Assembly (NCBI RefSeq): GCF_008933155.1
Contig: NZ_WBVP01000001.1
Coordinates: forward strand, 124,001 to 188,000
Length of the DNA: 64,000 nt
Direction of reading: 5' to 3'
Origin: Aliivibrio finisterrensis
GTDB taxonomy: Bacteria; Pseudomonadota; Gammaproteobacteria; Enterobacterales; Vibrionaceae
Within the stretch, counting starts at the first letter, position 1; each line of letters begins with the position of its first letter. The notes beneath the pieces were generated by a model. The model was not told where the DNA came from and did not search any database. It worked only from the letters and a program-made list of their open reading frames with translations. Of this stretch, positions 8,381 to 17,853 are shown piece by piece. The position numbers and the translations under genes were made by a program.

Positions 8381-9674
8381 CTATTACTCCTAAATCACTT
8401 TGAGGGAATGATTTTGACATTATTTCAAAATCAGACTCACTAATACTATTAGACAATTTTAAATACTCGGCTTCTGCAATAATTTTTCTATTTAAAATAT
8501 CATTAACTTTGGCATTAAGAAAAACACCAATAAAAGTATTTTCTGTGAATTTTATTCGGTCTAAAAACGCTGAGGCTTTATATGGCTTATTAATTGACAA
8601 ATAATATGCAGAAAATGCTTCATATGCCACAACATTATATACCTCTGAATTAAAATCATTCATGTGATTAATAAACTCACTATTTAGTTTATTTATTTCC
8701 AACTCTAAATTATCACTTCCTTCATATTCATGATATACATTAAATAATCGCAATAAATACCGATATGAAATTATACATTTATTTTTGTTTTCTATAGAAT
8801 GGGCCAAATTAAGCTTGTTAATATTTACATTACTAAATATATATTCACTTCCAATAGTTGACAAAAACAAATCTAAAGATTCTTGATTATCTGGAAAACA
8901 TGAATACATTTCATTAATTTCCTCATGCCTAAATTTTATTAGAATTGCCTCTTCTAACCTCACCATTAAAGATATAAAATCATGCTTATTTAAATAATTC
9001 CCATATTTTAAAACAAATGATGATCTTTTATTTTCATCATCAACATAGTTAATCTCACCGTCATCAAAATTAATAACCAATCTTTTACTAGATAATTCTT
9101 TAGCTAAATTCGAAGAAGAAAAATGCACATGATTACTAGCACTAAAATGCCATTTTAAAAGTCTTAATATTCCATTATCCACGTCTCCATCTGAATTGAC
9201 ATTTAAATAAACCAAATCATTACAATCAATAATTTGACATATTTCATGTTTATTTCTTTCAATAAAATATACATTTAAACACGATATTAACAGTAAAAAA
9301 ACAAGACATGAAAATATAACATAACGATTGGATTTTAAATGTATAAATGTACTTTGTCGCTCTACATCATCAAAAACACTAGGCTCATAAGTGTAACCTT
9401 TTTGATGAATAGTGATAATTGGAAACTTTACATTATTTTCTTTAAAAACCCTTCTTAAATTAAATATTGCTTGGGATACAACCTGATCACTAACAACAGT
9501 TTCCCAAACAAAATTTAATATGTCATGTTTTGAAAAAATAGTTTTTTCATTTCTTATGAAAAAATACAATAAATCTGATTGTTTTTTTTCAATCTTATTC
9601 TCGACACTATTAATTATAATAAGATGACGTTCAGGAAAGAAGTAAATACTTTTTGATAATTTGATCTTTATCAT
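8364..9674 (-). CDS. CadC/ToxR-like membrane-bound transcriptional regulator
   Basis: 436-residue one-component regulator. Residues about 1-100 form an OmpR/PhoB-type winged helix (KHDILNFVWE, VSQAIFNLRRVF and the wing IITIHQKGYTYEP), as in ToxR and CadC. A single membrane helix follows at about 115-135 (YVIFSCLVFLLLISCLNVYF). The remaining 300 residues should be periplasmic, are rich in Asn, Ser and Glu, look mostly helical, and match no domain I recognise; two Cys occur right after the membrane helix (CQIIDC). The end overlaps the chemoreceptor start by 17 bp, so the two were probably co-translated. The gene is strikingly AT-rich and Asn/Lys/Ile-rich compared with housekeeping neighbours, which suggests transfer. 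Target genes and signal are unknown. Confidence 0.85.
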   Translation of the reverse strand: MIKIKLSKSIYFFPERHLIIINSVENKIEKKQSDLLYFFIRNEKTIFSKHDILNFVWETVVSDQVVSQAIFNLRRVFKENNVKFPIITIHQKGYTYEPSVFDDVERQSTFIHLKSNRYVIFSCLVFLLLISCLNVYFIERNKHEICQIIDCNDLVYLNVNSDGDVDNGILRLLKWHFSASNHVHFSSSNLAKELSSKRLVINFDDGEINYVDDENKRSSFVLKYGNYLNKHDFISLMVRLEEAILIKFRHEEINEMYSCFPDNQESLDLFLSTIGSEYIFSNVNINKLNLAHSIENKNKCIISYRYLLRLFNVYHEYEGSDNLELEINKLNSEFINHMNDFNSEVYNVVAYEAFSAYYLSINKPYKASAFLDRIKFTENTFIGVFLNAKVNDILNRKIIAEAEYLKLSNSISESDFEIMSKSFPQSDLGVIDEIKK

Positions 9675-9925
9675 AAAAAAAACTCGCTAAATTTTGAGTT
9701 TAGCACATAATTACAATAATGATAATTTAACATAGATTAACTTAAAAATGTCCAACAATGATGTTGAATAATGATCATAAGTAAAAACATACATACTATG
9801 TTTTATATATAAAAAGGTGTTTATTTTGAATAATATAGACAAATAACATCACTAAAATAATAACTGAATTTATAATTCAAATATAATATTTTGACCTAAT
9901 GCAGAATTGAAACCTATAACAGCCA

Positions 9926-10147
9926 TTATAAACAATCTTCAACTGTATATTTTATTCCATTAGTGAATGTAATCTTATTAATTCCTCTTTCAAATGCCTT
10001 TCTAATTAATTTTAAAAACCAATATTCATTTTCAATCATATAAAATGAACAGTGAATATTCTTATTATTTAGATCGAATGCAAATGAATCAATAACATCA
10101 ATAAAGCTATCTGTAGAGCGTGCTATAAATGTATCTTCAAATTTCAT
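9926..10147 (-). CDS. hypothetical protein, 73 residues
   Basis: Not recognised. The start has a strong ribosome binding site (TTTAGGAGTTTAC before ATG), which is the main reason to call it real. The predicted protein is soluble, mixed charge, with two aromatic-rich stretches (CSFYMIENEYWFLKLI) and ends in Cys-Leu. It follows the 43-codon gene at 10206-10337 by 58 bp on the same strand and precedes the CadC-like regulator by about 250 bp, so the three may share a transcript. Composition is as AT-rich as the rest of the island. Function unknown. Confidence 0.6.
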   Translation of the reverse strand: MKFEDTFIARSTDSFIDVIDSFAFDLNNKNIHCSFYMIENEYWFLKLIRKAFERGINKITFTNGIKYTVEDCL

Positions 10148-10205
10148 GTAAACTCCTAAATTTTAACGATTATTATAAACATCCAAGATTATAAAAGACG
10201 TGTAC

Positions 10206-10337
10206 TTACTCAAATGATTGCATTCTTGATATGTACGTAACTATAGCTAAATGAACTAATTCTTCACTAGTTAGCATTTTTTTTTGCGATAAAGCTTCGA
10301 TTAATAGTAAAACATCTTCTGACAAAATTAATTTCAT
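10206..10337 (-). CDS. hypothetical small protein, 43 residues
   Basis: Very short gene: ATG at 10337 preceded by AAGGTGTACGTAA, stop at 10206. The peptide (start MKLILSEDVLLLIEALSQKK, then MLTSEELVHLAIVTYISRMQ) would form two amphipathic helices separated by a Lys-rich turn, an arrangement seen in small regulators and toxin/antitoxin partners, but I recognise no family. It lies just upstream of the 73-residue gene in the same direction. Confidence 0.45.
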   Translation of the reverse strand: MKLILSEDVLLLIEALSQKKMLTSEELVHLAIVTYISRMQSFE

Positions 10338-10639
10338 TTACGTACACCTTGGAAGTATTTAAATATTCAAAAATCCATTTCTATCGATTGAACAATCCTC
10401 TATAACTGTAGCTGAAATCCCCTACAACGTTCATTCCTAGATAAACAATACTCTCTAGCTTCAAAAAAAGCATAAAATGACAATTATGATTAATTAAATA
10501 TAAAATTAACCATTAAAAAACATAAGCTTACGGAAATGTAATTTTGTTTTTTTTATAAAAAATAGCTCATTTTAGTACCAGTTAGGCCTGCTATGGTATA
10601 GTGTATTTAGCCAGCTAATTAGCATTTTTAGCTAGGTCT
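10338..10639. other. AT-rich spacer, no gene seen
   Basis: No open frame with a ribosome binding site in either strand. It lies between the small-gene pair and the decayed IS3-type element and presumably contains the promoter of the small genes. The outer end of the insertion sequence could lie near 10570-10640, but I could not identify an inverted repeat. Confidence 0.4.
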
Positions 10640-11320
10640 ACATAATGACAGACGCCCATGAAAGAACAATAGGGAAACCTACAAATTAGAAGCTACCCAG
10701 TTTGTAATTGAGCAAGGGCACTCAATTACTTAAGCCTTCGAGATTATGAGCATTAATAAATAACTTAATTTAGTAAGCGCGCAAATACCACAGCATACTT
10801 ATAAGACAGCGGTTCGTGAAAGTTTTATTTCCCCCTAATTTATTGAAAGGACAATTTTATGTTAACCAACAAAAAAAATTTGGAGTGATGGTCTCACTTA
10901 CATTTGGATTGATACTAGAAGATTTTATTTTCTGTTGTTATTAATTTTTTTCACGAAAATCGATTTATTGGTCATTATCACTTTCACCTGATAATAACCT
11001 TGCAGTGAAGGCGCTTTAAATAGCGTATAGGTTAAGAGGAAAACCATCAAATATACTCTTGCATAAAGATATGGCTTTCACTATACAAGTTTAAAGCCTG
11101 GAAAAAATTATGGCGATTTAAAATAAATCAATGCATGACTCGTCGTGGTAATTATTAGGATAATAGTCCAGTGGGAAGATTCTTTAGAAGTTTAAAAAGT
11201 GAATGGACCCCCAGATCATCCTTGTGTAATGTTAAACGCAAGCTCGTCATGCCGTTTCAACATTTAATGACATTATTTTTGCTACCAATTACAGAGAGTA
11301 TTTCTTAAATCATAGAAGTG
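10640..11320 (+). mobile_element. decayed IS3-family element (OrfA and OrfB remnants)
   Basis: Plus-strand translation shows eroded transposase. OrfA: KLEATQFVIEQGHSIT followed by a stop, near 10685-10730, matching the helix-turn-helix start of IS3-type OrfA. OrfB integrase core: LSPDNNLAVKAL-stop-IAYRLRGKPSNILLHKDMA near 10977-11080, and MTRRGNY-stop-DNSPVGRFFRSLKSEW near 11130-11205. In living relatives the last block reads WDN-P-MERFFRSLKSEW, so the Trp codon has become TAG and the catalytic Glu is replaced by Gly. Several other stops and frameshifts are present. No terminal inverted repeats or target duplication could be defined, so the limits are approximate. Confidence 0.85.
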
Positions 11321-11361
11321 GTTATTTTAGCCGTTCTGTTCCCTTTCAATTTGTTTAGTAT

Positions 11362-11380
11362 AAAGGCCACGTATGGCCTT
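11362..11380 (-). terminator. short hairpin downstream of murQ
   Basis: AAGGCCA-c-g-TGGCCTT-type inverted repeat about 15 bp past the murQ stop, followed on the minus strand by TTATACT. Weak U-tract, so termination is only likely. Confidence 0.45.
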
Positions 11381-11395
11381 GCTATCGCTTAGCCA

Positions 11396-12298
11396 TTATT
11401 GCTCTGAAAGCGCGTTGCGAATAAAGCCATTATATTTTGCTAACTTTGCTTTCGCGCTTTTTGCATCTAACCCAGACAAAACCATCAAAATGGCTGTTTT
11501 GCAGTGATTATCACAATGAGATAGCGCCTCAGCCGCTTCTGTTTCTTGGCAGCCTGTTGCTTCTATTACAATGTTCTTTTGGCGTTGCACTAATTTTGCA
11601 TTGGTTGCTTCCACGTCAACCATTAAGTTGCCAAATACTTTACCGGTTCGGATCATCGCCCCTGTCGTTAGCATATTTAGCACTAGCTTTTGAGCCGTTC
11701 CTGCTTTCATACGAGAAGATCCTGTAACCACTTCAGGGCCTACAACTGGTGTCATATTGATATCGGCAAGTTCTGTCATTGGGCTGTTTGGGTTACAGCT
11801 TAGTGTTGCAACCGTTGCCCCTACTGATTTTGCGTATTCCATCGCACCAAGAACATAAGGAGTACGACCGCTTGCTGCAATACCAACTACTACGTCTTTT
11901 TCATTAAGGCCTAAATCTTGTAAATCTGAAGCGCCTAGTTCACGGTTATCTTCTGCGTTCTCTACTGCTTTTAGAATCGCTTGATGGCCGCCAGCAATTA
12001 GACCAACCACTAAATCAGGGTTAGAGCCATAAGTTGGAGGGCATTCACTCGCATCTAAAATACCTAAACGGCCTGAAGTGCCTGCACCGGTATAAATTAA
12101 ACGCCCACCCGATTGAAATGCGATTGCAATGGCATCGACCACTTCTGCGATTTGAGGAAGAATGGCTTCAACAGCTAAAGCGACTTTTTGATCTTCTTTA
12201 TTAATCACTGTCAGCATTTCAATCGTTGATAACACATCGATATTTTCACTGGCTTGATTACGGCTCTCTGTCACTAATGTGGTTAAATCAATTTTCAT
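11396..12298 (-). CDS. murQ: N-acetylmuramic acid 6-phosphate etherase
   Basis: Cleaves the D-lactyl ether of MurNAc-6-phosphate to GlcNAc-6-phosphate in cytoplasmic cell-wall recycling. The start used here ([14 protein letters not shown]) matches the family N-terminus and gives 300 residues, close to the E. coli 298; the open frame extends 17 codons upstream to 12349 but those residues have no family counterpart. SIS-domain features are clear: [21 protein letters not shown] at about 65-85, containing the catalytic Glu, and [16 protein letters not shown] near 200. No PTS gene for MurNAc uptake is adjacent. An IS3 remnant lies downstream. Confidence 0.95.
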   Translation of the reverse strand: MKIDLTTLVTESRNQASENIDVLSTIEMLTVINKEDQKVALAVEAILPQIAEVVDAIAIAFQSGGRLIYTGAGTSGRLGILDASECPPTYGSNPDLVVGLIAGGHQAILKAVENAEDNRELGASDLQDLGLNEKDVVVGIAASGRTPYVLGAMEYAKSVGATVATLSCNPNSPMTELADINMTPVVGPEVVTGSSRMKAGTAQKLVLNMLTTGAMIRTGKVFGNLMVDVEATNAKLVQRQKNIVIEATGCQETEAAEALSHCDNHCKTAILMVLSGLDAKSAKAKLAKYNGFIRNALSEQ

Positions 12299-12410
12299 TA
12301 TTAGGTTCTCTTCAAAAGATAAATTCTCAATTTCAATGGTTGCCATCATAAAGAATAAAAAATCACAACCAAGATTATTCTAAACGTGCAAAATAGTGGC
12401 ATCACTATCG

Positions 12411-13589
12411 CTAAAAACTCCATTTGATTTGAGCGTATAGCAAGGTACTTGGGTTTTCGCCAAACACGCTGTCGCTCGATCCATCAAAATATTGCACTAC
12501 ACCAATTAATTGCCAATCATCGGCTAGTGAGTAGTTCTGATTAACACCAACAAAGAAAGACCCATCATCGTAATAACTGTTCATAAAGGTGAGTCTTGAT
12601 AATGGCGATAAATCCACACCTAAGCTTGAATACCATGTCCAATGGGTAAAACTAAGGGTTCTGGCACTGAGTGGTAAATTTAAGTATGCCATTGCGTTGT
12701 CGGCATCTTGAGGTTCTGAGATATGCATGAGAGAGCCTTGAATCACCCAGTTTTCAGTTCCATTAAAGCGATAATCCATTTCAAGGCTTGAAACACTGGA
12801 TGCAACGAGATCTTGGTTATCATAACGACGTTGAGTGGGCTCAAACCAACTGAACTCACCACGCAGCCCTGCGCCATAAACATCCACTGCAAAGCCTGCA
12901 CCTACCACATAATCTAGCTGAGACTTACCAAGTAATACCTGCATGTCCCACCCCTGTTTATTAAACAGATACCGCGCTGCATAGCTGTCTAACTCACTGT
13001 CTGATCTGGGATTAAAAACCAAGTCAATTGAGCTCGCAAAACCGAGTTTTTTACTTACCATTACTGCATCGGTTCCAGGACGCTCTTCATAATCAAAATC
13101 ATAGATGGAATATGAATTAAAGATATCGTTTGGGTTCCATACGGTGGTCATTCCCCAATTTATACGAAAACGCCCAGCTCGAAATTGCCAATCGTCTTTA
13201 TTCCAATTGAGATAAGCTCGATCAAATTGCGTGTTTCCTATCATCCCTTTTTTATCTAGCCAATTTTTAGATAAATCAACGTAGCCGGGATCATAAGAGA
13301 TAAAGTCACCATAATTTGGGTACTCAGCGCTATCGCCAAATAATAGACGGTTGCGCATACCCAAATTCACGCGTAATTGATCATTAAATCGGTATTCAAA
13401 ATTAAAACGTTGATGGACAATATTATCAAAGATAGCGTCGCCCGAGTTTGGGATGGTACTGGTTGCCATGTACTTTACATAGCCGTTTAAATCCCAGCTT
13501 TTCTCTGGGGTTAAACCTGGGATTTGAGCATAGCTCGATAGGCTACTGAACAATAAAAAAGGCACAAACCTTGTGAATACTTTCTTCAT
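12411..13589 (-). CDS. outer-membrane beta-barrel protein, function unknown
   Basis: 392 residues with a cleavable signal peptide (hydrophobic stretch to SYAQ at about residue 21), a body of alternating strands rich in Tyr, Trp, Asn and Asp, and a C-terminal KWSF ending in Phe, the usual outer-membrane assembly signal. Repeated strand patterns such as RFRINWGMTTVWNPNDIF and FNFEYRFNDQLRVNLGMR fit a porin-like barrel. I do not recognise the precise family. It follows the J-domain gene by 65 bp on the same strand, and further upstream lies a LolA-like/ABC transporter cluster; a link to envelope trafficking is a guess from position. murQ follows. Confidence 0.8.
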   Translation of the reverse strand: MKKVFTRFVPFLLFSSLSSYAQIPGLTPEKSWDLNGYVKYMATSTIPNSGDAIFDNIVHQRFNFEYRFNDQLRVNLGMRNRLLFGDSAEYPNYGDFISYDPGYVDLSKNWLDKKGMIGNTQFDRAYLNWNKDDWQFRAGRFRINWGMTTVWNPNDIFNSYSIYDFDYEERPGTDAVMVSKKLGFASSIDLVFNPRSDSELDSYAARYLFNKQGWDMQVLLGKSQLDYVVGAGFAVDVYGAGLRGEFSWFEPTQRRYDNQDLVASSVSSLEMDYRFNGTENWVIQGSLMHISEPQDADNAMAYLNLPLSARTLSFTHWTWYSSLGVDLSPLSRLTFMNSYYDDGSFFVGVNQNYSLADDWQLIGVVQYFDGSSDSVFGENPSTLLYAQIKWSF

Positions 13590-13654
13590 CAGTTCATGCC
13601 CTCTTAGTGATACCTATTCTAGATACGTATTATGTCTGCTTGATAATGATTAGG

Positions 13655-14560
13655 TTACGACAGTTCCTTGAACTTTATCAACAGTTCTTTCTGCTCTTCA
13701 GTCAGATTCGTCGGTGTTGCCACAGTAATGACAACCATTAGATCGCCCGTCGCACCTTTACGGCTCTTCACGCCTTTTTCTTTCATGCGGAATTTACGAC
13801 CATTTTGAGTCCCTGCTGGCACTTTTAATTTAAAGCGGCTTTCCAAGGTTTGAATCTCAACCTCACCACCCAGTGCTGCTGTCACAAAATCAGTCGTTAC
13901 TGGGCAAATTAAATCATTACCTTCACGTCTTAAATGCGTGTGCGGACGCGTATTAATCTGAATTAATAAGTCACCCGCTGGGCCGCCGTATGCGCCCGCT
14001 TCGCCTTTACCAACAAAGCGAATTTTCTCACCGTCTTCAATACCTGCTGGTACTTTAACGTTGATTTTTTTGTTCACGCCATTGACTGGTAATTCGATAA
14101 CTTGCTCGCAGCCGTTGATCGCATCAGCAAATTCAACCGTTAGGTTAAACTGACGGTCTTGCCCTTTTTGCGCGCGTGGTTGACGATGTTGAGAGAACAT
14201 ATCTTCAAATCCGCCGCCGCCGCCAAAACCACCACGCGAACGACCGCCAAAACCACCACCAAAAATATCTTCGAAGCCACTAAAACCTTGGCTATGACCG
14301 CCACCAAAGCCACCACCTCCACCCATGCCACCATTTTGGAATGCTGCGTGGCCATAGTCATCATACTGGCCGCGTTTATCGGCATCAGTTAGAATTTCGT
14401 ACGCTTCTTTTATCTCTTTAAATTTGTCTGCAGCTTGCGCATCACCCGGGTTCTTATCTGGGTGGTATTTCATCGCAAGACGTTTGTATGCTTTTTTGAT
14501 CTCTTTTTCTGTACTGCTTTTGGAGACACCAAGGACTTCATAATAATCACGTTTAGACAT
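13655..14560 (-). CDS. J-domain co-chaperone lacking the zinc-finger domain (CbpA/DjlA-type class II)
   Basis: DnaJ-class co-chaperone of 301 residues that should stimulate Hsp70 (DnaK). Residues 4-70 are a J domain with the HPD motif ([11 protein letters not shown]), followed by a Gly/Phe-rich linker (about 75-130) and then the two DnaJ C-terminal substrate-binding barrels ([45 protein letters not shown]). There are no CxxCxGxG zinc-finger repeats, so this is not the canonical DnaJ but a type II protein such as CbpA. The ATG is preceded by GAGGTTAAGTC. It sits between an ABC ATPase gene and an outer-membrane barrel gene on the same strand. Confidence 0.9.
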   Translation of the reverse strand: MSKRDYYEVLGVSKSSTEKEIKKAYKRLAMKYHPDKNPGDAQAADKFKEIKEAYEILTDADKRGQYDDYGHAAFQNGGMGGGGGFGGGHSQGFSGFEDIFGGGFGGRSRGGFGGGGGFEDMFSQHRQPRAQKGQDRQFNLTVEFADAINGCEQVIELPVNGVNKKINVKVPAGIEDGEKIRFVGKGEAGAYGGPAGDLLIQINTRPHTHLRREGNDLICPVTTDFVTAALGGEVEIQTLESRFKLKVPAGTQNGRKFRMKEKGVKSRKGATGDLMVVITVATPTNLTEEQKELLIKFKELS

Positions 14561-14691
14561 GACTTAACCTCGTCAATGAATAGAAACAGACATAAAACGG
14601 AATCGCTTATGCCTTTCTTTGAATAAATCTAATCAAAGGAGTTTATGTCCTATCAGATTAAGGTCAAGATCTATCTCACAAAATGCGGCAG

Positions 14692-15375
14692 TTATTGTTG
14701 TTTATCTTCTTTCAGTTGCCCATCTTCAAACACAATAACCCGCTTCGCTCGATTAAAGACCCTTGAATCATGAGTTGAGAAAATGAACGTCGTCCCCTCT
14801 TCTTTATTCAAGCTTTCCATTATATCAAGCAGCTCTGCGGTGCTTTTAGCATCTAGATTTGCCGTTGGTTCATCGGCCATAATAAAGCGTGGTCTTGGAG
14901 CAAGCGCTCGTGCAACGGCAACTCGTTGTTGCTGCCCGCCAGAGAGTTGGGCTGGTCTTTTATGTTGCTGATCTTCTAGGCCTACTTTTTTCAGTAAGTC
15001 TTGAGCTCTTTGTTTGCACTCTGCTTCAGCGTGACCCTGTAACTGCATAACGAACTCCACATTCTCTAATGCGGTTAATACAGGCAATAAACTGTAGTCT
15101 TGAAAGATGAACCCTATATTGTCACGACGAAACTCTATCAGCTTCTTTTCATCCATAACTGTCAGCTCATTACCATCAATACTCACTTTTCCTGAGGTAA
15201 CGCTGTCTATTCCACCCAACATATTTAATAAGGTTGTTTTTCCTGATCCTGATGGTCCAATCACCGCCACAAACTCCCCTTGTTCAATAACCAAATCAAG
15301 GTGATCAACCGCATGGACAGGAAAATCCGACTCTGGGTTATAGGTTTTGCATAACTGCTCAATTTTTATCGTCAT
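14692..15375 (-). CDS. ABC transporter ATP-binding protein (LolD/MacB class)
   Basis: 227-residue ATPase. Walker A is GPSGSGKTT at about 41-49, the signature motif is LSGGQQQRVAVARAL, and Walker B is FIMADEPTANLD; the H-loop appears in FSTHDSRV. Size and sequence place it with LolD/MacB-type ATPases that power lipoprotein release or mechanotransmission rather than import. It is the last gene of a run of four (LolA-like protein, permease, permease, ATPase); the gap to the preceding permease is only 10 bp. Confidence 0.93.
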   Translation of the reverse strand: MTIKIEQLCKTYNPESDFPVHAVDHLDLVIEQGEFVAVIGPSGSGKTTLLNMLGGIDSVTSGKVSIDGNELTVMDEKKLIEFRRDNIGFIFQDYSLLPVLTALENVEFVMQLQGHAEAECKQRAQDLLKKVGLEDQQHKRPAQLSGGQQQRVAVARALAPRPRFIMADEPTANLDAKSTAELLDIMESLNKEEGTTFIFSTHDSRVFNRAKRVIVFEDGQLKEDKQQ

Positions 15376-15385
15376 ACTTTTTACC

Positions 15386-16603
15386 TTATTGTTTCTCTGC
15401 CATGGCTTCGACGGGTTTCTTTTTAATTATTTGATGGGCAGGATAAAGCCCTGCTAATACACTGACACACCACACCGTCACAAAAACGGTGACATAATCA
15501 CTAAAAGCGACACTTGGGTATAAAACCGAATCAATACCAAATGCATTTAACCCTTCTGCCATCGCTTCAAGTGGAATTCCGGTTTTGCTAAGAAGAAACA
15601 ATAAAAATAAGGAGAAAATAACACCAGAACCCGCGCCAATTATTCCAATAAAGCCGGATTCTAAAATAATTAAACGGCGAATATTGCCTTTCTTCATTCC
15701 AACCGCCATTAATACGCCAAACTCTCTGGTTCGCTCAAAGACTGACATCAGAAGAATATTGATGATGCCAAAGCCCATTGCGATAACAAAAATAACTAAG
15801 ATCACTTGATTACCGGCATTCATCGAACTCATCATTGTCGATAGTATTGGCTGTAATTGAAGCCAATCTTGAACCTTATTTTTATTTGATATAGAACTAA
15901 TTAACTGCTCTCGAAAATCACTAACTTGAGCCTCATCGTGTAGCAAAATTGCGATTTCATGATCGAAATGTACTTGGCCAAGTTGTTGAAGATCGGCTTT
16001 TCGGACATACGCGTTGGCATCATCAAAGGTGCTGGATGAGGTTTTAAAAATCCCCCTAACTCGAAACGCCGCACCAGTAACATCTCCTGTAGTATCGGTA
16101 AACGTGAGCACGACTTTTGAGCCTACTCTGAGCTTTAATCGATCCGCCGTTTTCTGTGACACTAAAATGGGGTTACGCCCTTTATCATCAAGCCATTCCC
16201 CTTCAAGAATATGCTCTGCTATCGGTGTTATCTTGGGCTCTGACTCTAAATCAATACCATTAACTTGAATACCACGAGTACTGCGAGCTGACGCTATCAT
16301 GCCGTTAACTAAGGTTCTACTTGTCCACGCTTTGACTTGTGGTGCTTGTTCTAGCTGTTTGGTTATCTCAGCTTCATCATCAATCACCAGATTAATGTCT
16401 GGATTTAATGCGTAATTTTTCTGATGAATTTGAATATGACTGGTTTGCCACTGAATGGTATTTTTTATCAAATTATCAATGATCCCATTCATAAACCCCA
16501 TCATCAACATAACACCAGCGACACCAAAAATCATGGCTCCCAACATAATGGAGGTTCGTAATTTATTGCGCCATACGTTGCGCCACGCCAATTTAACCAG
16601 CAT
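15386..16603 (-). CDS. ABC transporter permease, FtsX/MacB/LolE type (second of two)
   Basis: Permease with one N-terminal membrane helix, a large periplasmic domain (about 50-270) and three C-terminal helices containing the FtsX-like signature ERTREFGVLMAVGMKKGNIRRLI. The start is placed at MLVKLAWRNVWRNK because a perfect AGGAGG sits 5 nt upstream; the open frame extends nine codons further to 16630. The start overlaps the preceding permease by 11 bp, indicating translational coupling. It pairs with that paralogue as a heterodimer, as LolC/LolE do, and uses the ATPase 10 bp downstream. Confidence 0.92.
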   Translation of the reverse strand: MLVKLAWRNVWRNKLRTSIMLGAMIFGVAGVMLMMGFMNGIIDNLIKNTIQWQTSHIQIHQKNYALNPDINLVIDDEAEITKQLEQAPQVKAWTSRTLVNGMIASARSTRGIQVNGIDLESEPKITPIAEHILEGEWLDDKGRNPILVSQKTADRLKLRVGSKVVLTFTDTTGDVTGAAFRVRGIFKTSSSTFDDANAYVRKADLQQLGQVHFDHEIAILLHDEAQVSDFREQLISSISNKNKVQDWLQLQPILSTMMSSMNAGNQVILVIFVIAMGFGIINILLMSVFERTREFGVLMAVGMKKGNIRRLIILESGFIGIIGAGSGVIFSLFLLFLLSKTGIPLEAMAEGLNAFGIDSVLYPSVAFSDYVTVFVTVWCVSVLAGLYPAHQIIKKKPVEAMAEKQ

Positions 16604-17822
16604 GCGAACCTCCTTTAAGTGCAGAGACAATCGAGAGATGGTAAATACGCCACAATGGATAAATAAGACAAAGCAGTAACAGCCCTATCACGATCATAAT
16701 TTGATCAATAAACAGCCACGAACTAATTAATAAAGGAATAATAGGCTCATAGCCCATTTCAAGCATGGCTTGTGCCGTATCTCCGGTTAAAGTAATAGGG
16801 TTAATATACAAATAGCCTAAGATAGGAATGGCAATCATTAAGCCTATAGCAATACCTAACAATCCGATAAAAATGGATTCAAGAACTAATAACTTTAATA
16901 GCTTTGTTCGAACCATTCCTGTGGCTAGCATGACGCCAAATTCACGTTTTCTTTCTAAGGTCATCATTAATAGAGTAGCGAATAGACCAAAGCCAACAAT
17001 GCCATATAGGAGGTACATCATAATAATGCCGCTCACCCGATCAATTTGGATCTGTTGTTCCATTTCGGGAATAAGATCATTCCAAGGCCGAACGGCCACA
17101 CTTGATCCATACCCTATTTGTAGATCATCCACCGTTTGTAGCAATTGTGAAAAATCACGAGTATGTAATACCCAAGCAGTGACTTGATCTTCTGTGCTAA
17201 ATAAATTGGAAGCTTCTTTGATGGGTAAATAGATAAGTTGATTGTTCAGCTCTGGCATCGGAAAATGCACAATCCCCTTAATGAGATATAACCCTGCAGC
17301 AGTTTGACCCCGATAACCTTGGCCATACAGCACAATTTCATCACCAATGGTGAGATTAAAAAATTGAGCCAGCCCCTCAGACATCAATACGGATTTATCA
17401 TCTCGTGAAAGATATTCTCCTTTAATCACTTTCTCTGCCAAACCAGAATAAGCGGTTTCTGGTGTTGGATCGACACCCACCACCATCACGCCTTTTGATT
17501 TATCATTCGCGGCAGCAAGAGAAAAGGTTTCGATACGTGGAAGTGCAAATTCAATATTAGGCTGTTGCTTGGTTGGTTTGATAAAGTCATCGCTCATTGG
17601 CAATAAATCATCAATGCTTTGGCTTTCTTTAAACTCTGGATTTTGCAGTTGAATAAGGCCCGTAGATAAACGAGCCGCATTCTCTATATTTGCGGTATAA
17701 CTGCCCTCTTGAATGCTCCGCATTAATAATGAAAGCAACAAGGCCAGCGCCAACGCAGAGGCCGTTAGCAAGGTTCTTCTTTTTTGTCGCCATAGGTTTC
17801 GCCAAGCTAACTTAATGAGCAT
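16593..17822 (-). CDS. ABC transporter permease, FtsX/MacB/LolE type (first of two)
   Basis: 409 residues with the same layout as its neighbour: N-terminal MLIKLAWRNLWRQKRRTLL amphipathic region and helix, a periplasmic domain of about 220 residues, then three helices with LERKREFGVMLATGMVRTKLL and a final pair around YPLWRIYHLSIVSALKGG. It shares the start motif KLAWRN-WR with the second permease, so the two arose by duplication. The family transmits ATPase motion to the periplasmic side instead of moving solutes through a channel. It lies 31 bp downstream of the LolA-like gene. Confidence 0.92.
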   Translation of the reverse strand: MLIKLAWRNLWRQKRRTLLTASALALALLLSLLMRSIQEGSYTANIENAARLSTGLIQLQNPEFKESQSIDDLLPMSDDFIKPTKQQPNIEFALPRIETFSLAAANDKSKGVMVVGVDPTPETAYSGLAEKVIKGEYLSRDDKSVLMSEGLAQFFNLTIGDEIVLYGQGYRGQTAAGLYLIKGIVHFPMPELNNQLIYLPIKEASNLFSTEDQVTAWVLHTRDFSQLLQTVDDLQIGYGSSVAVRPWNDLIPEMEQQIQIDRVSGIIMMYLLYGIVGFGLFATLLMMTLERKREFGVMLATGMVRTKLLKLLVLESIFIGLLGIAIGLMIAIPILGYLYINPITLTGDTAQAMLEMGYEPIIPLLISSWLFIDQIMIVIGLLLLCLIYPLWRIYHLSIVSALKGGSHAG

Positions 17823-17853
17823 GTTTACCGCCTAGAAATAAGGAATTAATGGC

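Noticed and set aside
14140-14392. ORFs on both strands inside the Gly-rich linker of the J-protein
   Set aside because: They follow from the GC-rich repetitive codons of the linker; the J-protein frame has full homology.
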